From Paraburkholderia susongensis (GTDB lineage: Bacteria; Pseudomonadota; Gammaproteobacteria; Burkholderiales; Burkholderiaceae): a DNA stretch of 64,000 nt. The position numbers were made by a program, and so were the translations under genes. Location of the stretch: positions 682,001 through 746,000 of the forward strand of contig NZ_FXAT01000003.1 in assembly GCF_900177725.1 (NCBI RefSeq), given 5' to 3'. Positions within the stretch are counted from its first letter, which is position 1. Every line of letters starts with the position of its first letter. Below, in pieces: positions 39,764 to 49,149 of this stretch. Below the pieces are notes generated by a model. That model saw nothing but the letters and a program-made list of their open reading frames with translations, was not told where the DNA came from and searched no databases.

Positions 39764-40132
39764 GCAAAAAACCATCGCCAGCAGGTCAGCACGAGCGATG
39801 TTGACCGCCCTAAAGTCCTTGCCTAGTAAGCGATGTGGTGATCTGGCGTGACACGCAATTGTCCTGATTCGATATTCGGACAAAGCCTATTTTCGTGCAG
39901 TCCCAAAAATATAGACTTGGAATCAGTTAAAGAGATCAGCGCAAGGCGATCTGGCTCTCGCGGAATTCAACAGTTATCGACCGACCGTCACCGGCTGTCC
40001 GGTGTTGGGGAGTGTGTGGCCGTCACGATTTTCTAGCGAGAAATTGCTGATCTGTCAGACAGGAATGGTTTCCACAAAATCAGTAATCCTAAGTTATCTA
40101 GATTAATTAATCTCTTGTAAAAGGAACGCATC
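39764..40132 (+). promoter_or_regulatory. AT-rich leader and promoter region of the adhesin gene
   Basis: A 369-base interval without a gene, markedly AT-rich near the adhesin start (GATTAATTAATC at 40101-40112). AAGGAACGCATC immediately precedes ATG 40133. The long, AT-rich leader suggests silencer or regulator control; no defined operator is recognisable. Confidence 0.5.
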
Positions 40133-43100
40133 ATGAACAAGTCATATGTCAGCGTCTGGAATGAAGCGATTGGGTCGTGGGTCGCGGCCTCCGAGCATAC
40201 GGTTGCGCGCGGCAAGCGAAGCAAGTCACGGGCAGTGGCTGGGGCGGTTGCCACTGTCGTTGTGCTGGCCGGGCTGTCGAGTGCGGCATCAGCCGGCATC
40301 ATCGCCACGCCGGCTCAGGCGACAAACGGGCAGTATTCGGGAACATCGACGACTTCCGCTTCCGCTACGGGCGAGGAAGCGACAGCGGTTGGGTCGAAAG
40401 CGGCTGCATCGGCGCTGGGAACAACCGCGATTGGCGCGGCTAGCTTGGCGAACACACAGAACGCTACTGCGATTGGCATTCAGGCGACAGCGTCCGCGTC
40501 GGGGGCGGTCGCTCTGGGTTGGCATACGACTGCCTCCGGGAACCTCAGCACTGCGCTTGGCTCACAGGCGATTAGCGATGGAGCTCAGAGCGTGGCGCTC
40601 GGTTATTCTGCTAACGTGTCTGCTGCAGGGACCAACGGCCTCTCCATTGGTACCTTGACATCGGTGTCAGCGGCCGACGGGGTGGCAATCGGTAACCGGG
40701 CGAGTGTCACGGCACAGAACTCGGTGGCACTGGGCGCGAATTCGATCGCCGACCGCGAAAATGCGGTGTCGGTTGGCAGTGCGACGGGCACGCGCCAGAT
40801 CACGAATGTGGCGGCCGGCACGCAGGACTCGGACGCGGTCGTTGTGTCGCAACTCAAGGGAGTGAGCGACGCGCTTGGTGGCGGTGCTGCGGTCAATGCC
40901 GACGGTTCCATCGAGGCACCTGCTTACAGCGTGGGTGGTACGACGGTCAACAATGTGGGTGATGCAGTCACCAACATCGACGGCCGTGTGACGGACAACA
41001 GCAAGAACATTGCGATCAACAAGTCCGATATCGCGAACATCACCAACAGCCTGAACGACGGCACGATCGGTCTGGTGAAGCAGGATGCGGTGACGAACGC
41101 GATCACGGTGGCGTCGGACAAGGCGGGCACGTCGGTGGACTTCAGCGGTACGCAGGGTGTGCGCACGCTGAGCGGTGTTGCGGCCGGTACGCTGTCGGAC
41201 ACGAGCACGGAAGCGGTGAACGGTTCGCAGCTGTTCGCGACCAACACCCGCGTGACGGCGGCGGAAGGCAACATTGCCCAGAACACTAGCGACATCGCCC
41301 AGAACACGAGCAACATCGCGAACAACACGTCGTCGATCAGCAGCATCGACGGCCGCGTGACGAACGTTGAAGGCTCGGTGACGGACCTGACGGAGCAACT
41401 GAGCACGGGCGAAGTGGGCCTGGTGAAGCAGGATGCGGTGACGAACGTGATCACGGTGGCGTCGGACAAGGCGGGCACGTCGGTGGACTTCGCCGGTACG
41501 CAGGGTGCGCGCACGCTGAGCGGTGTTGCGGCGGGTAGTCTGTCGGACACGAGCACGGAAGCGGTGAACGGTTCGCAACTGTTCGCAACCAACACCCGTG
41601 TGACGGCGGCTGAAAGCAACATCGCGCAGAACACGAGCGACATCGCCCAGAACACGAGCAACATTGCGAACAACACGTCGTCGATCAGCAACATCGACGG
41701 CCGCGTGACGAACGTTGAAGGCTCGGTGACGAACCTGACGGAGCAGCTGAGCACGGGCGAAGTGGGCTTGGTAAAGCAGGATGCGGTGACGAACGCGATC
41801 ACGGTGGCGTCGGACAAGGCGGGCACGTCAGTGGACTTCGCCGGTACGCAGGGTGCGCGCACGCTGAGCGGCGTTGCGGCGGGCAATCTGTCGGACACGA
41901 GCACGGAAGCGGTGAACGGTTCGCAACTGTTCGCAACCAACACCCGTGTGACGGCGGCCGAAGGCAACATTGCCCAGAACACGAGCAACATTGCGAACAA
42001 CACGTCGTCGATCAGCAATATCGACGGCCGCGTGACGAACGTTGAAGGCTCGGTGACGAACCTGACGGAGCAGTTGAGCACGGGTGAAGTGGGTCTGGTG
42101 AAGCAGGATGCGGTGACGAACGCGATCACGGTGGCGTCGGACAAGGCGGGCACGTCGGTGGACTTCAGCGGTACGCAGGGTGCGCGCACGCTGAGCGGCG
42201 TTGCGGCGGGCAATCTGTCGGACACGAGCACGGAAGCGGTGAACGGTTCGCAGCTGTTCGCAACCAACACCCGTGTGACGACGGCGGAAGGCAACATTGC
42301 CCAGAACACGAGCGACATCGCGAACAACACGTCGTCGATCAGCAACATCGACGGCCGCGTGACGAACGTTGAAGGCTCGGTGACGAATCTGGCGGATCAA
42401 CTGAGCACGGGCGAAGTGGGTCTGGTGAAGCAGGATGCGGTGACGAACGCGATCACGGTGGCGTCGGACAAGGCGGGTACGTCGGTGGACTTCAGCGGTA
42501 TGCAGGGTGCGCGCACGCTAAGCGGCGTTGCGGCGGGCAATCTGTCGGACACGAGCACGGAAGCGGTGAACGGTTCGCAACTGTTCGCAACCAACACCCG
42601 TGTGACGGCGGCAGAAGGCAACATCGCGCAGAACACGACGGACATCACGAAGCTGCAGGACCAGATGGGTGATGTCGGGACGTCACTGTCGGGCGCGGTG
42701 CAGTACGACCGCAACGTCGACGGTTCGGTGAACTTCAATTCGGTCACACTGGGCGGAAGCCTGAGCGCAGGTCCCGTGGTCCTGACCAACGTTGCGGATG
42801 GCAAGAGCCAGTACGACGCGGTGAACTTCGGCCAGTTGTCAGCGTTGCAGGACCAGGTGACGGATCTCAATGGACAGATGTCGAATCTCAACACCCATAT
42901 GTCGAATGTTCCATCGGCGAGCGGCAGCGATGGCGCGGAGGTCAATGCGGCGATGCCTGGTACCGGCGCAGGCAGCACGGCTGCCGGTGCGGGTGCGGCG
43001 GCCTCGGGCGACAACGCCACGGCAGTCGGCGCCAACGCAGGGGCGACGGGTGTCAACTCGACGGCGATCGGTGCGGGCTCGCAGGCTGACAATGCGAACT

Positions 43101-43558
43101 CGGTCGCGTTGGGTCAGGGTTCGGTGACGGACCGCGACAACTCGGTGTCGGTGGGCTCGGTGGGTAACGAACGCCAGATCACGAACGTGGCGAGGGGTAC
43201 GGAGAGCACGGATGCAGTCAACGTCGGCCAGATGCAAGACTCGGTTGCACAGGGCGTGAGCCAGGCGAACGCCTACACGGATCAGCGTATCGGTGTGATG
43301 GACCAGCAGATCAACGATGTCGCGAGGAAGTCGTACTCCGGTTCGGCGGCGGCGATGGCCATGGCCAACCTGCCGCAGGCTCCGGCTCCGGGCACGCGCA
43401 TCGTGTCGGTGGCGGGCGGTACGTACTCGGGTCAGTCGGCGGTAGCAGTGGGTGTGTCGACCTTCACGCGCAACGGCAAGTGGATCGTGAAGGCTTCGGG
43501 CTCGACCACCACGTCGGGTACGTTTGGGGTCGGCATCGGTGCGGGTCGTGTCTTCTGA
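40133..43558 (+). CDS. Trimeric autotransporter adhesin (YadA-like)
   Basis: A surface adhesin of 1141 residues secreted by the type Vc pathway. It has an ESPR extended signal peptide (MNKSYVSVWNEAIGSWVAAS) and signal sequence to about residue 62. A YadA-like left-handed beta-roll head follows (ATAVGSKAAASALGTTAIG, ATASASGAVALG repeats), then a neck (NAVSVGSATGTRQITNVAAG). A repetitive coiled-coil stalk spans about residues 310-835, then a second head/neck pair and the C-terminal YadA anchor ending TSGTFGVGIGAGRVF. The anchor forms a 12-strand trimeric barrel. Likely functions are attachment and autoaggregation. Confidence 0.95.
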   Translation: MNKSYVSVWNEAIGSWVAASEHTVARGKRSKSRAVAGAVATVVVLAGLSSAASAGIIATPAQATNGQYSGTSTTSASATGEEATAVGSKAAASALGTTAIGAASLANTQNATAIGIQATASASGAVALGWHTTASGNLSTALGSQAISDGAQSVALGYSANVSAAGTNGLSIGTLTSVSAADGVAIGNRASVTAQNSVALGANSIADRENAVSVGSATGTRQITNVAAGTQDSDAVVVSQLKGVSDALGGGAAVNADGSIEAPAYSVGGTTVNNVGDAVTNIDGRVTDNSKNIAINKSDIANITNSLNDGTIGLVKQDAVTNAITVASDKAGTSVDFSGTQGVRTLSGVAAGTLSDTSTEAVNGSQLFATNTRVTAAEGNIAQNTSDIAQNTSNIANNTSSISSIDGRVTNVEGSVTDLTEQLSTGEVGLVKQDAVTNVITVASDKAGTSVDFAGTQGARTLSGVAAGSLSDTSTEAVNGSQLFATNTRVTAAESNIAQNTSDIAQNTSNIANNTSSISNIDGRVTNVEGSVTNLTEQLSTGEVGLVKQDAVTNAITVASDKAGTSVDFAGTQGARTLSGVAAGNLSDTSTEAVNGSQLFATNTRVTAAEGNIAQNTSNIANNTSSISNIDGRVTNVEGSVTNLTEQLSTGEVGLVKQDAVTNAITVASDKAGTSVDFSGTQGARTLSGVAAGNLSDTSTEAVNGSQLFATNTRVTTAEGNIAQNTSDIANNTSSISNIDGRVTNVEGSVTNLADQLSTGEVGLVKQDAVTNAITVASDKAGTSVDFSGMQGARTLSGVAAGNLSDTSTEAVNGSQLFATNTRVTAAEGNIAQNTTDITKLQDQMGDVGTSLSGAVQYDRNVDGSVNFNSVTLGGSLSAGPVVLTNVADGKSQYDAVNFGQLSALQDQVTDLNGQMSNLNTHMSNVPSASGSDGAEVNAAMPGTGAGSTAAGAGAAASGDNATAVGANAGATGVNSTAIGAGSQADNANSVALGQGSVTDRDNSVSVGSVGNERQITNVARGTESTDAVNVGQMQDSVAQGVSQANAYTDQRIGVMDQQINDVARKSYSGSAAAMAMANLPQAPAPGTRIVSVAGGTYSGQSAVAVGVSTFTRNGKWIVKASGSTTTSGTFGVGIGAGRVF
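41060..42640 (+). repeat. Five tandem stalk modules in the adhesin gene
   Basis: The phrase encoding GLVKQDAVTN begins at about 41069, 41417, 41765, 42092 and 42419, giving periods of 348, 348, 327 and 327 bases. The 21-base difference equals seven residues: one fewer SDIAQNT-type heptad in the later modules. The modules are nearly identical at the nucleotide level, so recombination between them can change stalk length in frame. Confidence 0.92.
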
Positions 43559-43598
43559 TCGGAGGTGTGAAGTAAAGCGTGGTATCGTGAAGTAGCTG

Positions 43599-43636
43599 AA
43601 CGGGCGGGATGTGAGAGCATCCCGCCCGTTTTTTTT
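43599..43636 (+). terminator. Rho-independent terminator of the adhesin gene
   Basis: AACGGGCGGGATG (43599-43611) pairs perfectly with CATCCCGCCCGTT (43618-43630), with a 6-base loop and a run of T's after it. It begins about 40 bases past the adhesin stop. Confidence 0.95.
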
Positions 43637-43773
43637 GTGCGCGAGGCACGGCGCGCAGCGTCGTGACTGGCGCCATCCGGCTCGTTGCGGTGACGGGTTG
43701 GATGACTTGGGGGTGAACGTCCCCTACATACCCGGCAAGAGGACGTGTTAGCTGAACGGCAAGCCGCCCGCCC

Positions 43774-43968
43774 CTACAACGCCCGAGCCAGCAGCGACAG
43801 CAGCATCGACAACACCAGCGTCGACATGAACGGAAACGGGTACTCCCGGCCGAACAGCCGCAAGGTCACGTCGCCGGGCATCCGGCCAATGCCGAGCTTT
43901 CTCAACCACGGCCAGCAGGACGAGAGCACGGCTACCGCAACGAAGGTGGTCAGAAGCCAGCGGATCAT
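43774..43968 (-). CDS. DUF2905 small membrane protein
   Basis: A 64-residue protein with hydrophobic segments at both ends (MIRWLLTTFVAVAVLSSCWP and MSTLVLSMLLSLLARAL). The central LGIGRMPGDVTLRLFGREYPFPFMS matches DUF2905. Function unknown. It lies upstream of the methyltransferase gene's 3' end, on the same strand. Confidence 0.85.
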   Translation of the reverse strand: MIRWLLTTFVAVAVLSSCWPWLRKLGIGRMPGDVTLRLFGREYPFPFMSTLVLSMLLSLLARAL

Positions 43969-43991
43969 CGCGAATCCTTAGGGTCTGGGAA

Positions 43992-45200
43992 TCACAGCGT
44001 ATGCGAGCGATCGCCGCTCGAAAATGCCTGCAGCGTATCGTCGAGTCCGCGCGAAAAGGCGATCACCTTGAACAGCTCGCCCATCTCCGCCTCGGACAGC
44101 AGCTTTTGCACAGCATTCGCGGCGGGCAGGAAGCGCGCGGTATCGGCGGGATCGATTTCGCCGAGCGCCTCGGTGATACCCGCGTTCAGCAGAAAGCGCG
44201 CTTGCGACGTGAAGCCGAGCAGGTCCGCGCCGGTCTCGACGCCCGCTTCGGCGATGCCGGTGAATTCCACGTGCGCGGTGATGTCCTGCAAACCCGGGTA
44301 CAGGAACGGATCGCCGTGCGCGCGGTGCCGGTAGTGGCACATCAGCGTGCCTTGCGCGCGCTGCCCGTGGTAGTACTCGTGACGTGGAAAGCCGTAGTCG
44401 ATCAGCAAAATCGCGCCGCGCGCGAGCATCGTGCAGATCGTGCGCGTGAACGCGCTCGCGGCTTCGTGTGTTTCGGTCACGTAGTCTTCGCCGGCGGCGC
44501 CGGTAGTATCGATTTCGGCGAGCAGCGCAAGGTCCGATGCGGCCTGCACGGGCCGGTCGTCGAACGCGAACGCGCCGTCGCGCCACACCACGCCGCGCTC
44601 GTGCCAGATTCCGCCGGTGTGGGCGAAGAGCCGCACCGGCATCGCGTCCAGCACCTCGTTGCCGATCACGACGCCCTCGAAGCGCTCGGGCAGCGCGTCG
44701 AGCCAGCGTACTTTCGCGAGCAGCGCGGGCGCGGCCGCCGCGATCGTTTCGCGCTGACGCTCGCGCAACTCGCCCGACAGATCGACGATCGAGTAGCTGT
44801 CGAATTCGACGCCCGAAGCACTCAGAGCGTCGAGTGCGTTGAGCAGCCCGGCCGCGAGCTTGCCGGTGCCCGCGCCGAACTCCATCACGTCGCGTGTGCC
44901 GCTCGCCTGCAAGGCCTCGGCCACCGGACGCGCGAGCGTCGCGGCGAACAGCGGCGACAGTTCCGGCGCGGTGACGAAGTCGCTGCCGTCGTCGCCGCGC
45001 AGGCCGAATTTGCGCGCTCCGCCGCTGTAATAGCCGAGCCCCGGCGCGTACAGCGCGCGCTCCATATAGCGGTCGAACGGCAGCCAGCCGCCGGCCTCGT
45101 CGAGCCGCGCGCGGATTTCGGCGACGAGCGCTTCGGACTGCGCGAGCGCGCTCGGGCCGGGAGCAGGTAAACTATCGGGTTGGTGAGCTTTCAGATTCAT
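43992..45200 (-). CDS. MidA-like SAM-dependent methyltransferase
   Basis: A protein of 402 residues of the Methyltransf_28 family (MidA/NDUFAF7-like, protein-arginine methyltransferase of complex I assembly in eukaryotes). Motifs: FDRYMERALYAPGLGYYSGG, DFVTAPELSPLF, the SAM-binding VMEFGAGTGKLAAGLL and GVVIGNEVLDAMPV. ATG 45200 is chosen. It is divergent from the FolM-like gene, only 13 bases away. Confidence 0.93.
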   Translation of the reverse strand: MNLKAHQPDSLPAPGPSALAQSEALVAEIRARLDEAGGWLPFDRYMERALYAPGLGYYSGGARKFGLRGDDGSDFVTAPELSPLFAATLARPVAEALQASGTRDVMEFGAGTGKLAAGLLNALDALSASGVEFDSYSIVDLSGELRERQRETIAAAAPALLAKVRWLDALPERFEGVVIGNEVLDAMPVRLFAHTGGIWHERGVVWRDGAFAFDDRPVQAASDLALLAEIDTTGAAGEDYVTETHEAASAFTRTICTMLARGAILLIDYGFPRHEYYHGQRAQGTLMCHYRHRAHGDPFLYPGLQDITAHVEFTGIAEAGVETGADLLGFTSQARFLLNAGITEALGEIDPADTARFLPAANAVQKLLSEAEMGELFKVIAFSRGLDDTLQAFSSGDRSHTL

Positions 45201-45213
45201 CCCCGCATTGTAA

Positions 45214-46041
45214 ATGACCGTTTCTCCGGACACCGCTGCCCGCGCGGCTGAAGCGCCGCCCGAGGCACCCCGAATCGTGCTGATTACCGGCGCTGGCCGC
45301 CGCATCGGGCGCGCGCTCGCGCTCGGCTTTGCCGCGCGCGGCTGGGACGTGGCCGTTCACTACAGCACGTCGCGCGAGGAAGCCGGCGAAGTGGTCGCGC
45401 AGATCGCCGCCATGGGGCGCCGCGCGGTCGCGCTGCAGGCCGAACTCGGCGACGAGGCGCAGGTCGAGCGGCTGCTGCCGGACTGCACGGCGGCGCTGGG
45501 GCGGCCCACGTGCATCGTCAACAACGCGTCGCGCTTCGAGGAAGACACGGCGCGCGACATCGGCTACGAGTTGCTGCTCAAGCTGACCGCGATGAACCTC
45601 GGCGCGCCGCTCGTGCTTGCGCGTATGCTGTTCGAGGCGACGCCCGAGGCCGCGTTGAGCGACGAAAGCCAGCGCACGGTGGTCATCAACGTGCTGGACC
45701 AGAAGCTGTACAACATGAATCCGGATTACCTGTCGTACACACTGTCGAAGGCGGCCTTGCAGAGCGCGACGGTCGCGCTGGCCCAGGCGCTCGCGCCGAA
45801 GGTTCGCGTGGTCGGGCTCGCGCCCGGCCTCACGATGCAATCGGCCGATCAGACCCAGGACGGGTTCGAAGCCGCTCACCGTATGACACCTCTCGGCCGT
45901 GCGTCGCGGCCCGAGGATATTGTCGCCGCCGCGCTGTATCTCGCGGATGCAGCCGGCGTCACCGGAACGACGCTGGTGGTCGACGGCGGGCAGCATCTCG
46001 TGCCGCTGCCGCGCGACGTGATGTTTTTGACGGGCGCCTGA
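45214..46041 (+). CDS. SDR oxidoreductase, FolM-like dihydrofolate/pteridine reductase
   Basis: A 275-residue short-chain dehydrogenase. The nucleotide-binding motif is TGAGRRIGRALALGFAARG; the Arg-rich pattern suggests NADPH preference. The active site has NVLDQKLYNMNPDYLSYTLSKAAL with Tyr and Lys in YxxxK. FolM-like reductases of this type reduce dihydromonapterin or dihydrofolate. The next gene is folB, which supports a pterin role. Confidence 0.85.
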   Translation: MTVSPDTAARAAEAPPEAPRIVLITGAGRRIGRALALGFAARGWDVAVHYSTSREEAGEVVAQIAAMGRRAVALQAELGDEAQVERLLPDCTAALGRPTCIVNNASRFEEDTARDIGYELLLKLTAMNLGAPLVLARMLFEATPEAALSDESQRTVVINVLDQKLYNMNPDYLSYTLSKAALQSATVALAQALAPKVRVVGLAPGLTMQSADQTQDGFEAAHRMTPLGRASRPEDIVAAALYLADAAGVTGTTLVVDGGQHLVPLPRDVMFLTGA

Positions 46042-46130
46042 AACGCGCGCGGCTCGCCTTGCCAGGGCGGCCGATGTGTGGCGATGCGCCCCCTTGCGTG
46101 TCTTGCACGCCTTTTTCGATTGGAACGAAC

Positions 46131-46526
46131 ATGTTTGCCGCTCTTTCGCATCCCCGGCTCGCCGATTGCCGCCGGCTCTTTCTGCGCAATTACGAAGTGC
46201 ACATCAACATCGGCGTGCACGACTTCGAAAAGCGCGGCGAACAGCGCGTCGTGATCAACGTCGAACTGTTCGTGCCGCTTTCGCTCTCCACGCCGGTGCA
46301 CGACAAGCTCAACGAAGTCGTCGACTACGACTTCATGCGCTCGACGATCGCGCGGCGCGTCGCGCAAGGCCATATCCATCTGCAGGAAACGCTGTGCGAC
46401 GACGTCGTGCGCACGATGCTCGAACATCCGCAGGTGCGCGCCGCGCGCGTGTCGACCGAGAAGCCGGACGTGTATCCCGACTGCGACGCGGTCGGCGTCG
46501 AAGTCTTCCGCATCAAGGAGGATTGA
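46131..46526 (+). CDS. folB: Dihydroneopterin aldolase
   Basis: A 131-residue folate-pathway enzyme converting dihydroneopterin to hydroxymethyl-dihydropterin and glycolaldehyde. Family features: LFLRNYEVHINIGVHDFEKR, the VVDYDFMRSTI segment and LQETLCDDVVRTML. ATG 46131 is chosen from a longer frame that shadows the upstream SDR gene. Three bases separate it from ttcA. Confidence 0.92.
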   Translation: MFAALSHPRLADCRRLFLRNYEVHINIGVHDFEKRGEQRVVINVELFVPLSLSTPVHDKLNEVVDYDFMRSTIARRVAQGHIHLQETLCDDVVRTMLEHPQVRAARVSTEKPDVYPDCDAVGVEVFRIKED

Positions 46527-46529
46527 GCG

Positions 46530-47588
46530 ATGAACGCGCCGGAAATCCTCAACGACGCCACGGCGAGCGCCGCCACAGTGACCGCTGACGCTGACGCTAC
46601 CGCCAGCGCCAGCGCCAGCGCCACGCCGGCCACAGCGCACGCCGAACGCACCGAGCGCGCCAAATCGCCGCTCACGCGCCGCGAACAGAAGGAAGCGTAC
46701 GAGAACAACAAGCTGTTCAAGCGCCTCGCGCGCCAGGTCGGCCAGGCGATTGGCGACTACAACATGATCGAGGACGGCGACAAGGTGATGGTCTGCCTGT
46801 CGGGCGGCAAAGATAGTTACGCGATGCTCGACATCCTGATGCGGCTGCGCGAGCGCGCGCCGATCAATTTCGACATCGTCGCGGTGAACCTCGACCAGAA
46901 GCAGCCGGGCTTCCCCGAGCACGTGCTGCCCGAATACCTGAAGCAGCTCGACATCCCGTTCCATATCGAGAATCAGGACACCTACAGCATCGTCAAGCGG
47001 CTCGTGCCCGAAGGCAAGACCACCTGCTCGCTGTGCTCGCGGCTGCGGCGCGGCATTCTGTACCGTGTCGCGGGCGAACTCGGCGCGACCAAGATCGCGC
47101 TCGGCCACCATCGCGACGACATCCTGCAAACGCTGCTGCTGAACCTGTTCTACGGCGGCAAGCTGAAGGGCATGCCGCCCAAGCTGCAATCGGACGATGG
47201 CAAGAACATCGTGATCCGGCCGCTCGCGTACGTAAAGGAAACTGATCTGGAGAAGTACGCGGAACTGCGCGAATTCCCGATCATTCCGTGCAATCTGTGC
47301 GGCAGCCAGCCGAACCTGAAGCGCGCTGAAATGAAGGCGCTGATCCGCGACTGGGAGAAGCGCTTCCCGGGCCGCATCGAGAACATGTTCAACGCGTTGT
47401 CGAACGTGGTGCCGTCGCACCTGATGGATCACCAGCTGTTCCCGTTCGCGGGGCTGCGCGCGACCGGCGAGGCCGATCCGCAAGGCGATATCGCGTTCGA
47501 CGAAGAGCCGTGCTCGAGCGGCGCCGACGAGGGCGCACCGCTTAAGGGCGAGAAAACCATTTCACTGGTCCAGTTCGACGATCTGTGA
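46530..47588 (+). CDS. ttcA: tRNA 2-thiocytidine(32) synthetase TtcA
   Basis: TtcA is an iron-sulfur ATP pyrophosphatase that thiolates cytidine 32 in some tRNAs. The PP-loop is [10 protein letters not shown]. The cluster-binding cysteines are in [12 protein letters not shown] and [14 protein letters not shown]. Residues 1-45 are an Ala/Thr-rich extension ([17 protein letters not shown]) before the conserved [13 protein letters not shown]. Total 352 residues, longer than E. coli TtcA because of the extension and a tail. Confidence 0.97.
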   Translation: MNAPEILNDATASAATVTADADATASASASATPATAHAERTERAKSPLTRREQKEAYENNKLFKRLARQVGQAIGDYNMIEDGDKVMVCLSGGKDSYAMLDILMRLRERAPINFDIVAVNLDQKQPGFPEHVLPEYLKQLDIPFHIENQDTYSIVKRLVPEGKTTCSLCSRLRRGILYRVAGELGATKIALGHHRDDILQTLLLNLFYGGKLKGMPPKLQSDDGKNIVIRPLAYVKETDLEKYAELREFPIIPCNLCGSQPNLKRAEMKALIRDWEKRFPGRIENMFNALSNVVPSHLMDHQLFPFAGLRATGEADPQGDIAFDEEPCSSGADEGAPLKGEKTISLVQFDDL

Positions 47589-47649
47589 CGGAACGTGCCT
47601 GTTGCGCAGGCATTCCGGCGGTTTTTCGCTGACTTTCCATCCCCGCCAG

Positions 47650-47671
47650 GGCCGCGTCCGCGGCCTTTTTT
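47650..47671 (+). terminator. Rho-independent terminator after ttcA
   Basis: GGCCGC/GCGGCC stem (47650-47665, GTCC loop) followed by six T's, about 60 bases after the ttcA stop and 55 before glmU. Confidence 0.85.
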
Positions 47672-47725
47672 GCAGATGCAGCATGATAGAATCGGCGGCT
47701 CCGAACTCGTCTTATTGCCGACGCC

Positions 47726-49090
47726 ATGAACATCGTGATTTTGGCGGCAGGCACCGGCAAGCGCATGCGGTCCGCGCTTCCCAAGGTGCTCCATCCCCTG
47801 GCCGGCCGGCCGCTCCTCGCTCATGTCATCGACACGGCTCGCGCGCTGAAGCCCGCGCGCCTCGTCGTCGTGATCGGCCATGGCGCCGAAGCCGTGCGTG
47901 AAGCCGTCGCGGCGCCCGATATTCAATTCGCGGTGCAGGAGCAGCAGCTCGGCACCGGCCACGCGGTGCAGCAGGCGCTGCCGCTGCTCGATCCTTCCCA
48001 GCCGACGCTCGTGCTGTACGGCGACGTGCCGCTCACGCGCGCCGAAACGCTGCGCGCGCTGACCGGGCGCGCGGGCCACGACGGCTACGGCGTGCTCACC
48101 GTCACGCTCGGCGATCCGGCTGGCTACGGCCGCATCGTGCGCGATCAGCACGGCAAGGTGCAGCGCATCGTCGAGCAGAAAGATGCGAGCCCCGAGCAAT
48201 TGAAGATCGCCGAGATCAACACCGGCATCATCGTTGCGCCGACCGCGCGCCTCGCCGGCTGGCTCGCGGCGCTGAAAAACGACAACGCGCAGGGCGAGTT
48301 CTATCTGACCGACGCGGTCGAGATGGCGATCGAAGCCGGGCTCGAAGTCGTCACCACGCAGCCGCAAGACGAATGGGAAACGCTCGGCGTGAACAGCAAG
48401 CAGCAGCTTGCCGAACTCGAGCGAATCCATCAGCGCAATGTGGCCGACGCGCTGCTCGTGGCGGGGGTGACGCTTGCCGATCCGGCGCGCGTCGACGTGC
48501 GCGGCACGCTCGAATGCGGCCGCGACGTGTCGATCGACGTGAACTGCGTATTCGAAGGCCGCGTGACGCTGGCCGACAACGTCAGCATCGGACCGAACTG
48601 CGTGATCCGCAACGCGAGCATCGGCGCGGGCACGCGCGTCGATGCGTTCACGCATATCGAAGGTGCCGAAGTCGGCGCGAAGGTCGTTCTCGGCCCGTAT
48701 GCGCGCTTGCGCACAGGCGCGGCGCTGCAGGACGAGTCTCATGTAGGGAACTTCGTCGAGATCAAGAACGCGGTGCTCGGCCACGGCTCGAAAGCCAACC
48801 ACCTCAGCTATATCGGCGACGCCGATATCGGCGCGCGCGTGAATATCGGCGCGGGCACCATCACCTGCAACTACGACGGCGCGAACAAATTCCGCACCGT
48901 GATCGAAGACGACGTGTTCGTCGGCTCCGACACGCAACTGGTCGCACCAGTGCGCGTGCAGCGCGGCGCGACGATCGCGGCGGGCACCACGGTCTGGAAG
49001 GACGTCGAACCCGGCACGCTGGTGCTGAACGGCAAGACGCAAACGAGCAGGACGGACTACGTGCGTCCCGTCAAAAACAAGAAAAGCTGA
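47726..49090 (+). CDS. glmU: Bifunctional GlcNAc-1-P uridyltransferase / GlcN-1-P acetyltransferase
   Basis: Makes UDP-GlcNAc for peptidoglycan and LPS. The N-terminal pyrophosphorylase domain has [20 protein letters not shown]. The C-terminal left-handed beta-helix acetyltransferase has hexapeptide repeats and [19 protein letters not shown], then [19 protein letters not shown]. The length, 454 residues, is typical. It is followed by glmS, the preceding step in the pathway. Confidence 0.99.
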   Translation: MNIVILAAGTGKRMRSALPKVLHPLAGRPLLAHVIDTARALKPARLVVVIGHGAEAVREAVAAPDIQFAVQEQQLGTGHAVQQALPLLDPSQPTLVLYGDVPLTRAETLRALTGRAGHDGYGVLTVTLGDPAGYGRIVRDQHGKVQRIVEQKDASPEQLKIAEINTGIIVAPTARLAGWLAALKNDNAQGEFYLTDAVEMAIEAGLEVVTTQPQDEWETLGVNSKQQLAELERIHQRNVADALLVAGVTLADPARVDVRGTLECGRDVSIDVNCVFEGRVTLADNVSIGPNCVIRNASIGAGTRVDAFTHIEGAEVGAKVVLGPYARLRTGAALQDESHVGNFVEIKNAVLGHGSKANHLSYIGDADIGARVNIGAGTITCNYDGANKFRTVIEDDVFVGSDTQLVAPVRVQRGATIAAGTTVWKDVEPGTLVLNGKTQTSRTDYVRPVKNKKS

Positions 49091-49149
49091 TCGATACGAT
49101 GCGCGCACGGAGCGCGCTCATTGAATCCGGCACTGAAAAGGAATAGGCC

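Noticed and set aside
40924..42348. 474-residue minus-strand frame inside the adhesin stalk
   Set aside because: Its repeats are the complement of the stalk modules. The plus strand has ESPR, head, stalk and anchor in order.
41060..42640. CRISPR-like regular repeats
   Set aside because: Repeat units of 327-348 bases with no variable spacers, in frame within an adhesin gene.
49091..49149. glmS ribozyme upstream of glmS
   Set aside because: The glmU-glmS gap is only 59 bases and lacks the ribozyme core. The ribozyme is a Gram-positive feature.
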